Positions 8,929-17,057 of a stretch of 64,000 nucleotides of DNA are shown here, piece after piece (positions within the stretch are counted from its first letter, which is position 1; every line of letters starts with the position of its first letter). The notes beneath the pieces were generated by a model. That model was not told where the DNA came from. It did not search any database and was given only the letters and a program-made list of their open reading frames with translations. Origin of the DNA: CAVYXK01 sp963772445 (GTDB taxonomy: Bacteria; Pseudomonadota; Alphaproteobacteria; Acetobacterales; Acetobacteraceae); the NCBI GenBank assembly GCA_963772445.1, contig CAVYXK010000001.1, positions 868,001 to 932,000 on the forward strand, given 5' to 3'. The position numbers and the translations under genes were made by a program.

Positions 8929-9345
8929 TCATTGCCCGCCGACTGTGATAGTGGGCGTCAGCGGCTGCGGAGGTGCTACAGCCTCGATGGTTGTGATGAG
9001 CGAGAGAAAACGAAAATTCTTCTGCGATATGTAGTCATCCGCATCAATATAGTAGTACATCCCGTCATCTGCGACCCAAGTGAAGGGGCTTTTGATGGGC
9101 AAATTGGGAGCTCGAACAATGAGAATATAGCGGCGTTGAGCCGCAAGTAGTTTATTCTCCGTAAGTAGTTTATACTCTATCGACTTATCTGTTCCCTGCA
9201 CCAGTGCGGTGAGGTCGCTGTCTTCCATCGTAAGGAGTGGAGGATTAATACCAGCCGCCCTGTTCGATGACTGGTTTGACCCAGGGGCGCCTGGCGAGGG
9301 AGACGATGCGGTCGGGAAGTTCTGCGAGTTTGTTTCGGGCGTCAT
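8929..9345 (-). pseudogene. C-terminal fragment of an interrupted lipoprotein gene
   Basis: The open frame gives 138 residues, but about the first 35 codons (9241-9345) lie in DNA that resembles the 3' end of an IS630 transposase. The genuine-looking part starts near residue 36 and includes LTALVQGTDKSIEYKLL, ILIVRAPNLPIKSP and YYYIDADDYISQ. It lies on the same strand as, and downstream of, the N-terminal lipoprotein fragment at 10369-11211. Both pieces have similarly AT-richer codon use than the flanking genes. I infer one ancestral gene split by IS630-related insertions. Confidence 0.6.
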
Positions 9346-9370
9346 GACATGCCCCTGAGGATGACCTCAT
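9247..9370 (-). mobile_element. 3'-end remnant of an IS630-type transposase
   Basis: Bases 9258-9370 are recognisably similar, with many substitutions, to 9503-9620: compare GATGACTGGTTTGACCCAGGG with GCGATGGCCGGTTTGGCCCAA, followed in both by CGCCTGG(C/T)GAGGGAG and by a GGCATTACGACATGCC-like stretch. It corresponds to the last 40 or so codons of the transposase at 9500-10198 and is on the same strand. It is therefore a second, older copy or a partial duplication. Confidence 0.65.
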
Positions 9371-9409
9371 CGGTGTCTCAGACACGGCCCCCTGATTTCG
9401 TGACGGAGG

Positions 9410-9488
9410 TAAGAAAAAGCTTAACCACAGCGGCACAGAGACACCGAGAAGGGTCAGGCTCCGTGCCTCGGTGTCTCTGTGGTTAGGC
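9410..9488. repeat. Long hairpin of the 'AACCACAGAGACACCGAG' repeat family
   Basis: Left arm AAGCTTAACCACAG then CGGCAC then AGAGACACCGAG; right arm CTCGGTGTCTCTGTGGTTAGGCTT. Apart from the 6-nt CGGCAC insert and one mismatch the 24-nt arms are perfectly complementary around an 18-nt loop. It lies exactly between the IS630 remnant and the longer IS630 copy and probably marks an element boundary or an intergenic repeat picked up with it. Confidence 0.7.
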
Positions 9489-9499
9489 TTTCTTCCTTA

Positions 9500-10198
9500 C
9501 TATGCGATGGCCGGTTTGGCCCAAGAGCGCCTGGTGAGGGAGGCGATTTGTTCGGGCATTGCCATCAGTTTGTTCCAGGCATTACGACATGCCTTGAGGA
9601 TAGCTTCATAGCTGTCCCAGACACAGTGGCTGAGAAAGTTGCCGCGCAGGAACTCCCAGACGTTCTCGACCGGGTTCAGCTCCGGCGAGTAAGCTGGCAG
9701 CGGCAACAGGCTGATGTTGTCAGGCACCGGCAGGCGGCGCCCCGGCTGATGCCAACCAGCGCCATCGACCAGCAACACAGCATGAGCCCCCGGGGCAACC
9801 TGGAGGCTGATCTCCTTCAGATGTTCGGCCATCGCCTCGCTGTTGGCGGCCGACATGATGATGGCAGCGCCGATGCTGCGCTCGGGGCAAACGGCGCCGA
9901 AGATATAGGCGGAGTCATGGCGGTTATCGCGAACCGCCGCCGGGCGCGAGCCACGTCGCGCCCAGACGTAGGTCAGCGTGCCCTTCTGACCGACACGGGC
10001 TTCGTCGCCGAACCAGATCTCCAGCGGCTTGCCGGCGGCAGCGGCTGGCACAACCTCGGCCACCTGGCTGGCGAACTCCTTCTTGAATGCCTCTTGCGCG
10101 GCGGCATCCTTCTTCGGATGATAGGGACGCGGCTGCAGCCGGGTGAACTTCAGCCGGCGCAGCAGCTTGCCGACACTGTAGGTTCGGTATTTGTTTGA
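9500..10198 (-). pseudogene. IS630-family transposase, N-terminus missing
   Basis: DDE transposase C-terminal domain. Catalytic residues are visible: first Asp in IWFGDEARVG, second Asp in LLVDGAGWH, and Glu in NPVENVWEFLR. From ATG/GTG 10063 the domain is 187 residues, and the same frame continues upstream (YSVGKLLRRLKF, RPYHPKKDA) to about 10198 where TGA closes it. The helix-turn-helix part that IS630 transposases carry before this point is absent, so the copy is 5'-truncated and should be inactive. Confidence 0.85.
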
Positions 10199-10289
10199 TC
10201 ACGAGGAGACCTCTTTCCTCCCGTTACGGGAGAGGTTGGCTCGCGTGGTTGCAGGGCCGCATTTGCCTGATCGGAAGGAGACCTTTTCC
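10194..10289. repeat. Imperfect direct repeat at the truncated IS630 boundary
   Basis: TGATCACGAGGAGACCTCTTTCC (about 10196-10218) recurs as TGATCGGAAGGAGACCTTTTCC (about 10268-10289). The spacer contains a hairpin CCTCCCGTTACGGGAGAGG. This junction lies where the transposase frame is lost, so the repeats may reflect a recombination or deletion that removed its N-terminus. Confidence 0.4.
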
Positions 10290-10368
10290 AGGCCTCAGTC
10301 CTTAGCTCGAGGTTTTGAACGTGCGCTATGGCTTCAGCAATCTTTTCGCAAGCTCCATTCTCCACTTT

Positions 10369-11211
10369 CTAACTCAACGTCGTTAGATTTGCATTTTCGG
10401 TTGAAGTTCGCACGCTTTCATAGAGCTGCAACAGCTTTACCCACAATCCAGCAATTTTCAGCGTCTGCCTGCATTCCGGCGTCCCGCTTCGCACCCCGCT
10501 CTGCGTTATCCTCGCTTGCACGTAAAACTGCAGGGCAGTGTGGCCAGGCGATGCTGGCGGGGTGGTCTGAACGACGATGCTGCCGTTTCGGAGCGTCATG
10601 GTTTGGGTACGAGTGTCAGTGTCTGCCCGGACAGCACCGGCACTCATAGTTATTGCGTTATGATAATCTAACTCGGATAGTAGGTTTAGCGCAGGCCCGA
10701 AATCGCTATATATTGGCGTCAACCGATCGACAGTGAAGTCAAGTATCGTCCCCAAAGGCAAATCAGAATCGAACATCTGCGGTAATGCGTCAACCGAGAT
10801 GGGCGTCGCTAGCTGATGGACCAACGCCTGGCCCGACAAAGGAAAGTAGCGAATTGTCGGATTTTCTGCATAGCCGACGCTCAATTCTATAGTCTCCGAG
10901 GTGAGGCTTCCCTGACGGAATGGTCCTCCCTTCTTCCCAATTCCAAGTCCAGAAAGCGTGGCGCTTAGTCCACCGGAAAAGGAGAGCGCTGCATCAACCT
11001 CAGCCACGTCCATGAACAGAGGTGGCTTGTTATTTTTGACACGCACCACATTCCGAAGCAACTGCGCCTGGGTGGTTGCCAGGATAACGTCGTTGTAAGG
11101 CATCCGCCCGTTCTCTATAGAAGCTGGCCCGACAAAGTTGCAACCTGCCAGCGGTATTCCCGTGACGAGCCCAATCGTCAAGCGGCGCATAGCGGCCATA
11201 TTTAATCTCAT
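10369..11211 (-). pseudogene. N-terminal fragment of an interrupted outer-membrane-type lipoprotein
   Basis: From ATG 11211 the protein is 280 residues. It begins with MRRLTIGLVTGIPLAGC, a lipoprotein signal peptide with lipobox LAGC. The body is beta-rich with MPYNDVILATTQAQLLRNVVRVKN and the central PLSGQALVHQLATPISVD. The open frame extends to 11355, but upstream residues lack protein character. It ends at TAG 10369 next to IS630 debris, and the probable C-terminus is at 8929-9240. Function of the family is unknown to me. The pair has lower GC than the flanks, suggesting acquisition. Confidence 0.65.
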
Positions 11212-11424
11212 GGCGAACCCCCGCGCGAGACGCTTGACTATACTCAGCGGCTCCGATTCGCAGGAAAGAGGTACCTCTCCTGTTTTGGAGGTGCGTGGCG
11301 CTTTTGCCTGAGAGCCGCCGTGGCAGGCGCTGTCGAGCGAAGGTTTCGCCGACAATAAGCTTCATTCGGCGGGAGGTCGGAGACCAGATGCGTATGGACT
11401 GCGGGCTCTTGCGTTGCCCGACCC

Positions 11425-12738
11425 TTACCGCCCCGGTCGTCCGACGCCCTGATAATCGAAGCCGGCGGCCCGCATAGCCGCGGGATCATAGACGTTGCGC
11501 AGATCCACCACCACCCGGCCGCGCATCGCCGCCGCCAGTCGCTCCGGCGCCAGCGCGCGGAACTCGTTCCATTCCGTGACCAGCACCAGCGCGTCAGCCC
11601 CGGACGCCGCCTCCAACGCGTTCTGGCAATAGGCGACCGACGGCGGCAGCAACGGCACGGCCTGATCCATCCCTTGCGGGTCGAAGGCGCGCACCGCGGC
11701 GCCGTCCCCCACGAGGCGCGAAACGATGGGTATCGACGGCGCATCGCGCATATCGTCGGTTTCCGGCTTGAAGGTCAGGCCGAGCACCGCGATCGTCTTG
11801 CCGCGCACCGATCCGCCGCAGGCGGCAATGACCCGCATCGCCATGCTCGCCTTGCGGGCGTCGTTCACCGCAACGACCGCTTCCACAAGCCGCGATGGGG
11901 CGCCGAAATCCTGTGCAATCCGCATCAACGCGAGCGTGTCCTTGGGAAAGCAGGACCCGCCGAAGCCCGGCCCCGGATGCAGGAATTTGCGCCCGATCCG
12001 CCCGTCCAGCCCAATCCCCCGAGCCACGTCATGCACATCCGCGCCCACCTTCTCACAGAGATCGGCCATCTCGTTGATGAAGGTAACTTTCATCGCCAGG
12101 AAGGCGTTGGCGGCATACTTGGTCAACTCGGCGGTCTCGATCGAGGTGAACAAGATCGGCGCCTCGATCAGATAGAGGGGCCGATAGACCCGACGCAGCA
12201 CCTCGCGGGCGCGGTTACTCTCCGCCCCGATCACCACCCGGTCAGGCCGCATGAAGTCGCCGATCGCGCTGCCTTCGCGCAGGAACTCCGGGTTCGAGGC
12301 AACGTCGAATTCCAGGTCCGGACGCACATGGCGGACGATCTCGGCGATCCGCCGCCCCGTGCCCACGGGCACCGTCGATTTGGTGACCAGCACGGCATAG
12401 CCGGTGAGGGCGCGCGCCACCTGCTCGGCGGCAGCATAGACATAAGAGAGATCGGCGTGTCCATCACCGCGCCGTGTCGGCGTGCCGACGGCGATAAAGA
12501 CCGCCTCGGCGCCGTCGAGCGCGCTTGCCACCTCGTCGCCGAAGCCGAGGCGCCCGGCGGCAACGTTTTCAGCCACCAGACGGTCCAGCCCAGGTTCGTA
12601 GATGGGGATGCGACCGGCACGCAGCGCGGCAAGCCGGGCAGGATCAGCCTCGACTATGGCGACGTCGGAGCCGAACTCGGCGAAGCAGGCGCCCGAGACC
12701 AGTCCCACGTAGCCGCCGCCGATCATTGCAATTCGCAC
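11425..12738 (-). CDS. ugd: UDP-glucose 6-dehydrogenase
   Basis: A 437-residue enzyme oxidising UDP-glucose to UDP-glucuronate with two NAD+, supplying precursors of acidic polysaccharides. It has the N-terminal Rossmann motif GGGYVGLV (7-14), SNPEFLREG near 148-156, the central GFGGSCFPKD with catalytic Cys263, and the C-terminal binding domain GLTFKPETDDMRDAP. Full family length with every motif intact. The nearest polysaccharide-type gene is the GT2 at 7842, across the lipoprotein/IS630 region. Confidence 0.96.
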   Translation of the reverse strand: MRIAMIGGGYVGLVSGACFAEFGSDVAIVEADPARLAALRAGRIPIYEPGLDRLVAENVAAGRLGFGDEVASALDGAEAVFIAVGTPTRRGDGHADLSYVYAAAEQVARALTGYAVLVTKSTVPVGTGRRIAEIVRHVRPDLEFDVASNPEFLREGSAIGDFMRPDRVVIGAESNRAREVLRRVYRPLYLIEAPILFTSIETAELTKYAANAFLAMKVTFINEMADLCEKVGADVHDVARGIGLDGRIGRKFLHPGPGFGGSCFPKDTLALMRIAQDFGAPSRLVEAVVAVNDARKASMAMRVIAACGGSVRGKTIAVLGLTFKPETDDMRDAPSIPIVSRLVGDGAAVRAFDPQGMDQAVPLLPPSVAYCQNALEAASGADALVLVTEWNEFRALAPERLAAAMRGRVVVDLRNVYDPAAMRAAGFDYQGVGRPGR

Positions 12739-12796
12739 GCCCGGTTTCCTTTCTTCGGCCGGCGGCTATTCAGCACATCGGAGGGCGCCGTTCCAC

Positions 12797-13216
12797 TTAT
12801 CGGCGTGGCCTGCGGCCGATCTCGTCCAGATCGCGCTGCTCCTGCCGGGCCGCTTCGGCCGCGGCGGCGGCGGCCTGCTGGGCGATCAGGTGCTCGGTCG
12901 CCTTGACCCCGGAGCGGGCGACCGCAAGAGCAGCGCGGGCCCGGGCGGTTTCATTTTCGGCCTGCTCGTGGAGGGCCTGGGCAGCGCGCAGGTCCTTGCG
13001 CACCCGTTTCAACCAGGCTCCGAACGCCTCCACCACCGCATCGCCGGCCGAGAGGCTGGAGGCGACTTCGGTCTCGCGCTCGATCGCGGCTTCCACCGCC
13101 GCCACGGCTTGCCCGGCTTCCGCTTCGCAGCGCAGACATTCCGCGAAATCGCGTGTGGCGTCTTCCATTGCCAGGCGGCGCACGCGCAGCACCGCGGCCA
13201 ACGGGTCGCGCTTCAT
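12797..13216 (-). CDS. fliJ: FliJ-like flagellar export chaperone
   Basis: A 139-residue, almost entirely helical and coiled-coil protein rich in Ala, Glu and Arg, beginning MKRDPLAAVLRVRRLAMEDA, which is the FliJ start pattern. FliJ is the central stalk of the flagellar type III export ATPase and escorts substrates. Identity rests on size, coiled-coil character and context: its ATG overlaps the fliI stop by 4 bases (ATGA), the usual fliI-fliJ order. Sequence conservation in this family is low. Confidence 0.8.
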   Translation of the reverse strand: MKRDPLAAVLRVRRLAMEDATRDFAECLRCEAEAGQAVAAVEAAIERETEVASSLSAGDAVVEAFGAWLKRVRKDLRAAQALHEQAENETARARAALAVARSGVKATEHLIAQQAAAAAAEAARQEQRDLDEIGRRPRR

Positions 13217-14586
13217 GGTCTTTCGAGCGCCTCGGCAAGCCGCGCGAAGCTGTCGGTGAGAGGGGCGATCTCCTCGCGCCCCTGGCGAAGCATAGCCTCT
13301 ATGCGAGGCGCCAGTGCCACCGCCTCGTCCACCGCCGGGTCCGAGCCGGCCCGATAGGCCCCGAGCCGGACCAGGTCGGCCATGTCGGCATAAAGCGCAA
13401 GAATTGCCCGTGCCCGGGCGGCAAGGCTGTTCTCCTCGGCGCTGCTGCAGCCGGTGGCGGTCCGCGACAGCGAGCGGAGCACGTCAATTGCCGGATAGCG
13501 GCCGCCTTCGGCGATACGGCGGTCGAGCACCACGTGCCCGTCCAGGATCCCCCGCACCGCGTCGGCGACCGGCTCGTTGTGATCGTCACCTTCCACCAGG
13601 ACGGTGAACAACGCGGTGATGTGCCCTACCGGCCCGCTCTTGCGCTCGATGCCCGTCCCCGCGCGTTCCAGCAGGCGCGGCAGCTCGGCGAAGGCGCTCG
13701 GCGGAAAGCCTCGGGTGGCCGGAGGCTCGCCGGCGGTCAGGCCGATCTCGCGGAGCGCCAGACAGAAACGGGTGACACTGTCCATCAGCAGCAGCACGGA
13801 ACAGCCCCGGTCACGGAAATGCTCAGCCACGGCCATTGCCGCATAGGCGGCCTCTCGCCGCATAAGCGGCGGTGAATCGGAGGTGGCGACGACGACGACA
13901 GAGCGGGCAAGGCCATCGGCGCCAAGCTCGTCCTCGATGAACTCCCGCACCTCCCGTCCGCGCTCGCCGACCAGAGCGAGCACCGCGACATCGCACGCCG
14001 CACCGCGGGCGAGCATGTCGAGCAACGTGGATTTGCCAATGCCGGAGCCGGAGAACAGCCCGAGGCGCTGGCCCTGCCGGCAGGGGGTGAAGCAGTTCAG
14101 CGCCCGTACGCCGAGATCGATCCGCGGGCCTAGCCCGGCACGCGCGGTGGCGGGCGGTGGGGCGGCCCGCACTCGCCGGTTCCATCCACCTGTCCGCAAG
14201 GGGCCCTTGCCATCGAGTGGTCGACCAAAGGGGTCGATAACCCGCCCGAGCCAATCCGCGGTGGGTGCCAGCTTTGCCTGGCCGCCGATTGTCAGGCCGG
14301 AGACGGGCGCCTGTGCTGCAGCACCCGGTCCAACCCCTTCTAACGAGCCGAATGTCATTGTCTGCGCGCGCCGATCGTGGAATGCGACAATTTCGGTCGC
14401 CACGTCGCCGCCATCGCAAGGATGCAGCACCAGACGGTCCCCGATCGCCAAGTGGCCGGCGAGGCCCGTGACCTCCGCCCCGATAGCCGACACGCCGGCA
14501 ACCCGCCCTTCCAGACGTATCGGGGATAGCAGGCCGAGCTGGGTGCAGGCCGTCGTGGCTCTTTCGATGAAACTCATCTGCCTCAT
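13213..14586 (-). CDS. fliI: Flagellum-specific ATP synthase FliI
   Basis: A 457-residue F1-beta-like ATPase that energises flagellar type III export. Walker A is GSGIGKST at 180-187 inside GLFSGSGIGKSTLLDM, ALVGERGREVREFIED follows, and Walker B is VLLLMDSVTRFC near 260-270. Start ATG 14586 is used; a second in-frame ATG lies 3 codons in. fliJ overlaps its end. It is divergent from ctrA, which controls class II flagellar genes in alphaproteobacteria. No other flagellar gene lies in the window. Confidence 0.96.
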   Translation of the reverse strand: MRQMSFIERATTACTQLGLLSPIRLEGRVAGVSAIGAEVTGLAGHLAIGDRLVLHPCDGGDVATEIVAFHDRRAQTMTFGSLEGVGPGAAAQAPVSGLTIGGQAKLAPTADWLGRVIDPFGRPLDGKGPLRTGGWNRRVRAAPPPATARAGLGPRIDLGVRALNCFTPCRQGQRLGLFSGSGIGKSTLLDMLARGAACDVAVLALVGERGREVREFIEDELGADGLARSVVVVATSDSPPLMRREAAYAAMAVAEHFRDRGCSVLLLMDSVTRFCLALREIGLTAGEPPATRGFPPSAFAELPRLLERAGTGIERKSGPVGHITALFTVLVEGDDHNEPVADAVRGILDGHVVLDRRIAEGGRYPAIDVLRSLSRTATGCSSAEENSLAARARAILALYADMADLVRLGAYRAGSDPAVDEAVALAPRIEAMLRQGREEIAPLTDSFARLAEALERP

Positions 14587-14753
14587 TAACGTGCCTTGCG
14601 ACTGATTACACCGATATGCGCTAATTCAAGCGACTATCACCGGTATGACGAGACATTCTTAGGAAACAATACACGTAAAAGGTGAAAAAAACTAGCCATA
14701 TACACGCTATGATGGTAGAACATTCGCAACAACACGTCCGTTGGGGGCTAGCA

Positions 14754-15488
14754 ATGCGTGTTCTGCTCGTAGAAGATGATGTCACCGCCGCTCGGGGCAT
14801 CGCCCTGATCCTGAAGACCGGCACGGCCGTGGTCGATCTTGCAGGCTCCGGGGAGGAGGCGCTGGAGCTGGTCCGACATTACGACTACGACATCATGGTG
14901 CTCGACCTGATGCTCCCCGATATGGAAGGCTACGAGGTGGTGCGCCGGATGCGGCTCGGGCGGAATCATACGCCGGTCCTGGTCCTGTCCAGCGTGTCGC
15001 GGCCGGAGGCGAAGGTGAAAGCGCTCGGTCTCGGCGCCGACGACGTGATGACGAAGCCGTTCGACAAGGCCGAGCTGCTAGCCCGCGTGCAGGCGGTGGT
15101 GCGACGGAGCAAGGGCTTCAGCCAGCCGCGGCTGCGGGTCGGGCCGATGCAGCTCAACCTGGACAGCCGGGAGGTCACGGTGAACGGGCAGCAGGTGCAC
15201 CTGACCGGGAAGGAATACGCGATCCTGGAGCTTCTGGTCCTGCGCAAAGGAATGGTCCTGACGAAGGAAGCGTTCCTGAATCACCTTTACGGCGGGATGG
15301 ATGAGCCGGAGATGAAGATCATCGACGTTTTCGTCTGCAAGCTGCGAAAAAAGCTGGCCTTGGCCGGGGCGGACAACCTGATCGGGACGGTGTGGGGGCG
15401 CGGCTACATGATCCGCGAGCCGGCTGGTGAGATCGCGCCGATCGAGGCTGGGCTGGCCACTGCGGAGATGTCCTTGACGGCAGCCTGA
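14754..15488 (+). CDS. ctrA: Cell-cycle response regulator CtrA
   Basis: A 244-residue OmpR-type regulator. The receiver has acidic pocket ED at residues 7-8, phosphoacceptor Asp51 in VLDLMLPD and Lys103 in MTKPFDKAE. The C-terminal winged helix carries LTGKEYAILELLVLRKG and IDVFVCKLRKKL, strongly matching CtrA. In alphaproteobacteria CtrA controls flagellar, division and motility genes through TTAA-N7-TTAA sites. The frame is open from 14682, but ATG 14754 begins the conserved MRVLLVEDD. I did not find a clear CtrA site in the 167-base region shared with fliI. The C-terminal tail (PAGEIAPIEAG onwards) is family-variable. Confidence 0.95.
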   Translation: MRVLLVEDDVTAARGIALILKTGTAVVDLAGSGEEALELVRHYDYDIMVLDLMLPDMEGYEVVRRMRLGRNHTPVLVLSSVSRPEAKVKALGLGADDVMTKPFDKAELLARVQAVVRRSKGFSQPRLRVGPMQLNLDSREVTVNGQQVHLTGKEYAILELLVLRKGMVLTKEAFLNHLYGGMDEPEMKIIDVFVCKLRKKLALAGADNLIGTVWGRGYMIREPAGEIAPIEAGLATAEMSLTAA

Positions 15489-15699
15489 CCACTGGCGAGC
15501 GCACCCCCCGCCCGATCATGGGCGCCGGCGGTCTCCCGGTAGGCGATACCGGCACGCAGATCCCTCCGCGACCACGGGAGAGATGTGGGGCCTGCCAACT
15601 CTGGGGGAGTGACATCGGGTCAGGCCCCGCTAGTGCCGATCTCCCTCCGGGCTGACACATGACCGCCGGCTGCGCCTCCTAGGCCGACAGAGGCAGCCT
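15489..15699. other. Gene-free gap after ctrA
   Basis: Gap of about 210 bases with G-rich strings such as CACGGGAGAGATGTGGGG resembling the intergenic repeat family at 1225-1319. No T-rich terminator is obvious and no coding frame has a plausible start and protein character. Confidence 0.5.
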
Positions 15700-15835
15700 G
15701 TGCACGCCGTCCACAATGCCCGCATCGAGTTACTCGCCACGATACTGAATAACATCGCCCTAGCGTTCATCGTGGCGGGATTTGTGGCGCCGGCCTACAT
15801 TACGCAGCACGGGCTGTGCTCGGGAGGATCCGGGA
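15700..15835 (+). other. Possible remnant of a small membrane protein
   Basis: From GTG 15700, preceded by AGAGG, the frame gives about 34 residues with one hydrophobic helix (ELLATILNNIALAFIVAGFVAPAY), a pattern I associate with short two-helix membrane proteins. The second helix is not found in this frame: it runs on as Ser/Arg-rich sequence to 16008, overlapping the next small ORF out of frame. Either the gene is truncated or only the first part is translated. Confidence 0.3.
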
Positions 15836-15934
15836 ATGAGCTGGGATCAAGTCGTGACATGGTTGATCGTGCCGGTGACTGTTGCAGTCGTGCTCGGCCT
15901 CGGCGGCGTCTGGATGTCACGCCACATCCCATGA
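15836..15934 (+). CDS. Candidate 32-residue single-pass membrane protein
   Basis: ATG 15836 to TGA 15932-15934 encodes MSWDQVVTWLIVPVTVAVVL followed by GLGGVWMSRHIP. A GGGAGGATC-type Shine-Dalgarno (GGGAGGA, about 15822-15828) sits at good distance. It would be one transmembrane helix with a short charged cytosolic tail. The segment has protein-like hydrophobic periodicity despite its size. Function unknown; too short to assign. Confidence 0.45.
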   Translation: MSWDQVVTWLIVPVTVAVVLGLGGVWMSRHIP

Positions 15935-16111
15935 TCGTTCTGGCAACGGGAGCATCCCCTCACCATACTTCGCGTCAATGGACGCGCAGGGCGCGCCGCG
16001 CTACCTGATAGAGAGCCGCCCCGAAGGGCGTGAGGCCAACCGGGTGCTCGGCCGCACGTTAGTTATTGCCGAGTGCCAAACCTGAAGTCATCCTGGCCGC
16101 GAGGTGCCGCG

Positions 16112-17032
16112 ATGCCCGAGCACGTAAACATCTGTGAAGTCGGACCGCGCGACGGATTGCAGATCGCCAAGACGCGCATGGCAACCGACGCCAAGATTCG
16201 CTGGATCGCGGCGATGGCCGTGGCGGGGATCAGGGAAATCGAGGTCGGCAGCTTCGTGCCACCGCGGGTCATTCCGCAGATGGCGGACACCGAAGAGGTG
16301 GTGCGGCACGCGCTGGAAATCCCTGGCCTGACGGTAATCGCGTTGGTGCCCAATTTGCGCGGGGCGCAGCACGCCTATCAGGCCGGCGCCCACAAGATCA
16401 GCACGCCGGTCTCGGTCAGCGAGGGACACAGCCGCTCGAACCTCAATCGCACGCCGGCGGAGAGCATCGTTGAGGTCGCCCGGTTGATGGACTGGGTGAA
16501 GGCCCAGCCGAGGCGGATGGAGGTGATCGCCGGGTGCTCGACGGCGTTCGGGTGCTCGATCGATGGGGTCGTGCCAACAGCGAAAGTTGTGGAGGTGGCG
16601 AGTGGGCTCGCCCGCGCCGGAGTGGACCGGATCATGCTGGCCGATACCGTCGGCTATGCACATCCGACGCAAATTAAGGAAGTAGTCCGAGCGGTGCGCG
16701 AGGGGATCGGGCCCGTGCTGTACGGCCTACATCTGCACGACACGATGGGGCTCGGATTGGCGAATGCGCTGGCGGGGCTGGAGGAAGGCATCCGAGCGTT
16801 TGATTCCTGCCTGGCGGGGCTGGGCGGGTGCCCTTATGCACCGGGCGCTTCGGGGAACGTGGTGACTGAAGATCTGGTCTTCATGCTGGAAAGCATGGGG
16901 TATGAGACCGGCATCGATTTGTCCAAGCTGCTGGCCGCGCGGCGCCTGCTGCACGAGGGGCTGCCGGACGAGCCGATGCACGGGCAGGTCGCGAAGGCGG
17001 GAATACCGAACACGTTCCGACGGGCGGCCTGA
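16112..17032 (+). CDS. Hydroxymethylglutaryl-CoA lyase
   Basis: A 306-residue TIM-barrel lyase cleaving HMG-CoA to acetyl-CoA and acetoacetate in leucine/ketone metabolism. The family signatures are EVGPRDGLQ at the N-terminus, VEVGSFVPPR-type strand end (EIEVGSFV), the metal His pair HLHDTMGLG, and the C-terminal loop GLGGCPYAPGASGN with the catalytic Cys. I use ATG 16112 (MPEHVNICEVGPRDG) because GAGGTG precedes it and the upstream open frame from 16073 adds nothing conserved. The acetoacetate product fits the ADC-like gene 3 kb downstream, though that link is inference. Confidence 0.92.
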   Translation: MPEHVNICEVGPRDGLQIAKTRMATDAKIRWIAAMAVAGIREIEVGSFVPPRVIPQMADTEEVVRHALEIPGLTVIALVPNLRGAQHAYQAGAHKISTPVSVSEGHSRSNLNRTPAESIVEVARLMDWVKAQPRRMEVIAGCSTAFGCSIDGVVPTAKVVEVASGLARAGVDRIMLADTVGYAHPTQIKEVVRAVREGIGPVLYGLHLHDTMGLGLANALAGLEEGIRAFDSCLAGLGGCPYAPGASGNVVTEDLVFMLESMGYETGIDLSKLLAARRLLHEGLPDEPMHGQVAKAGIPNTFRRAA

Positions 17033-17057
17033 GATCCTGCTTCGCGGTGGATTACTC

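Noticed and set aside
11674..12906. 410-residue plus-strand ORF opposite ugd
   Set aside because: High-GC antisense shadow of UDP-glucose dehydrogenase; no family features.
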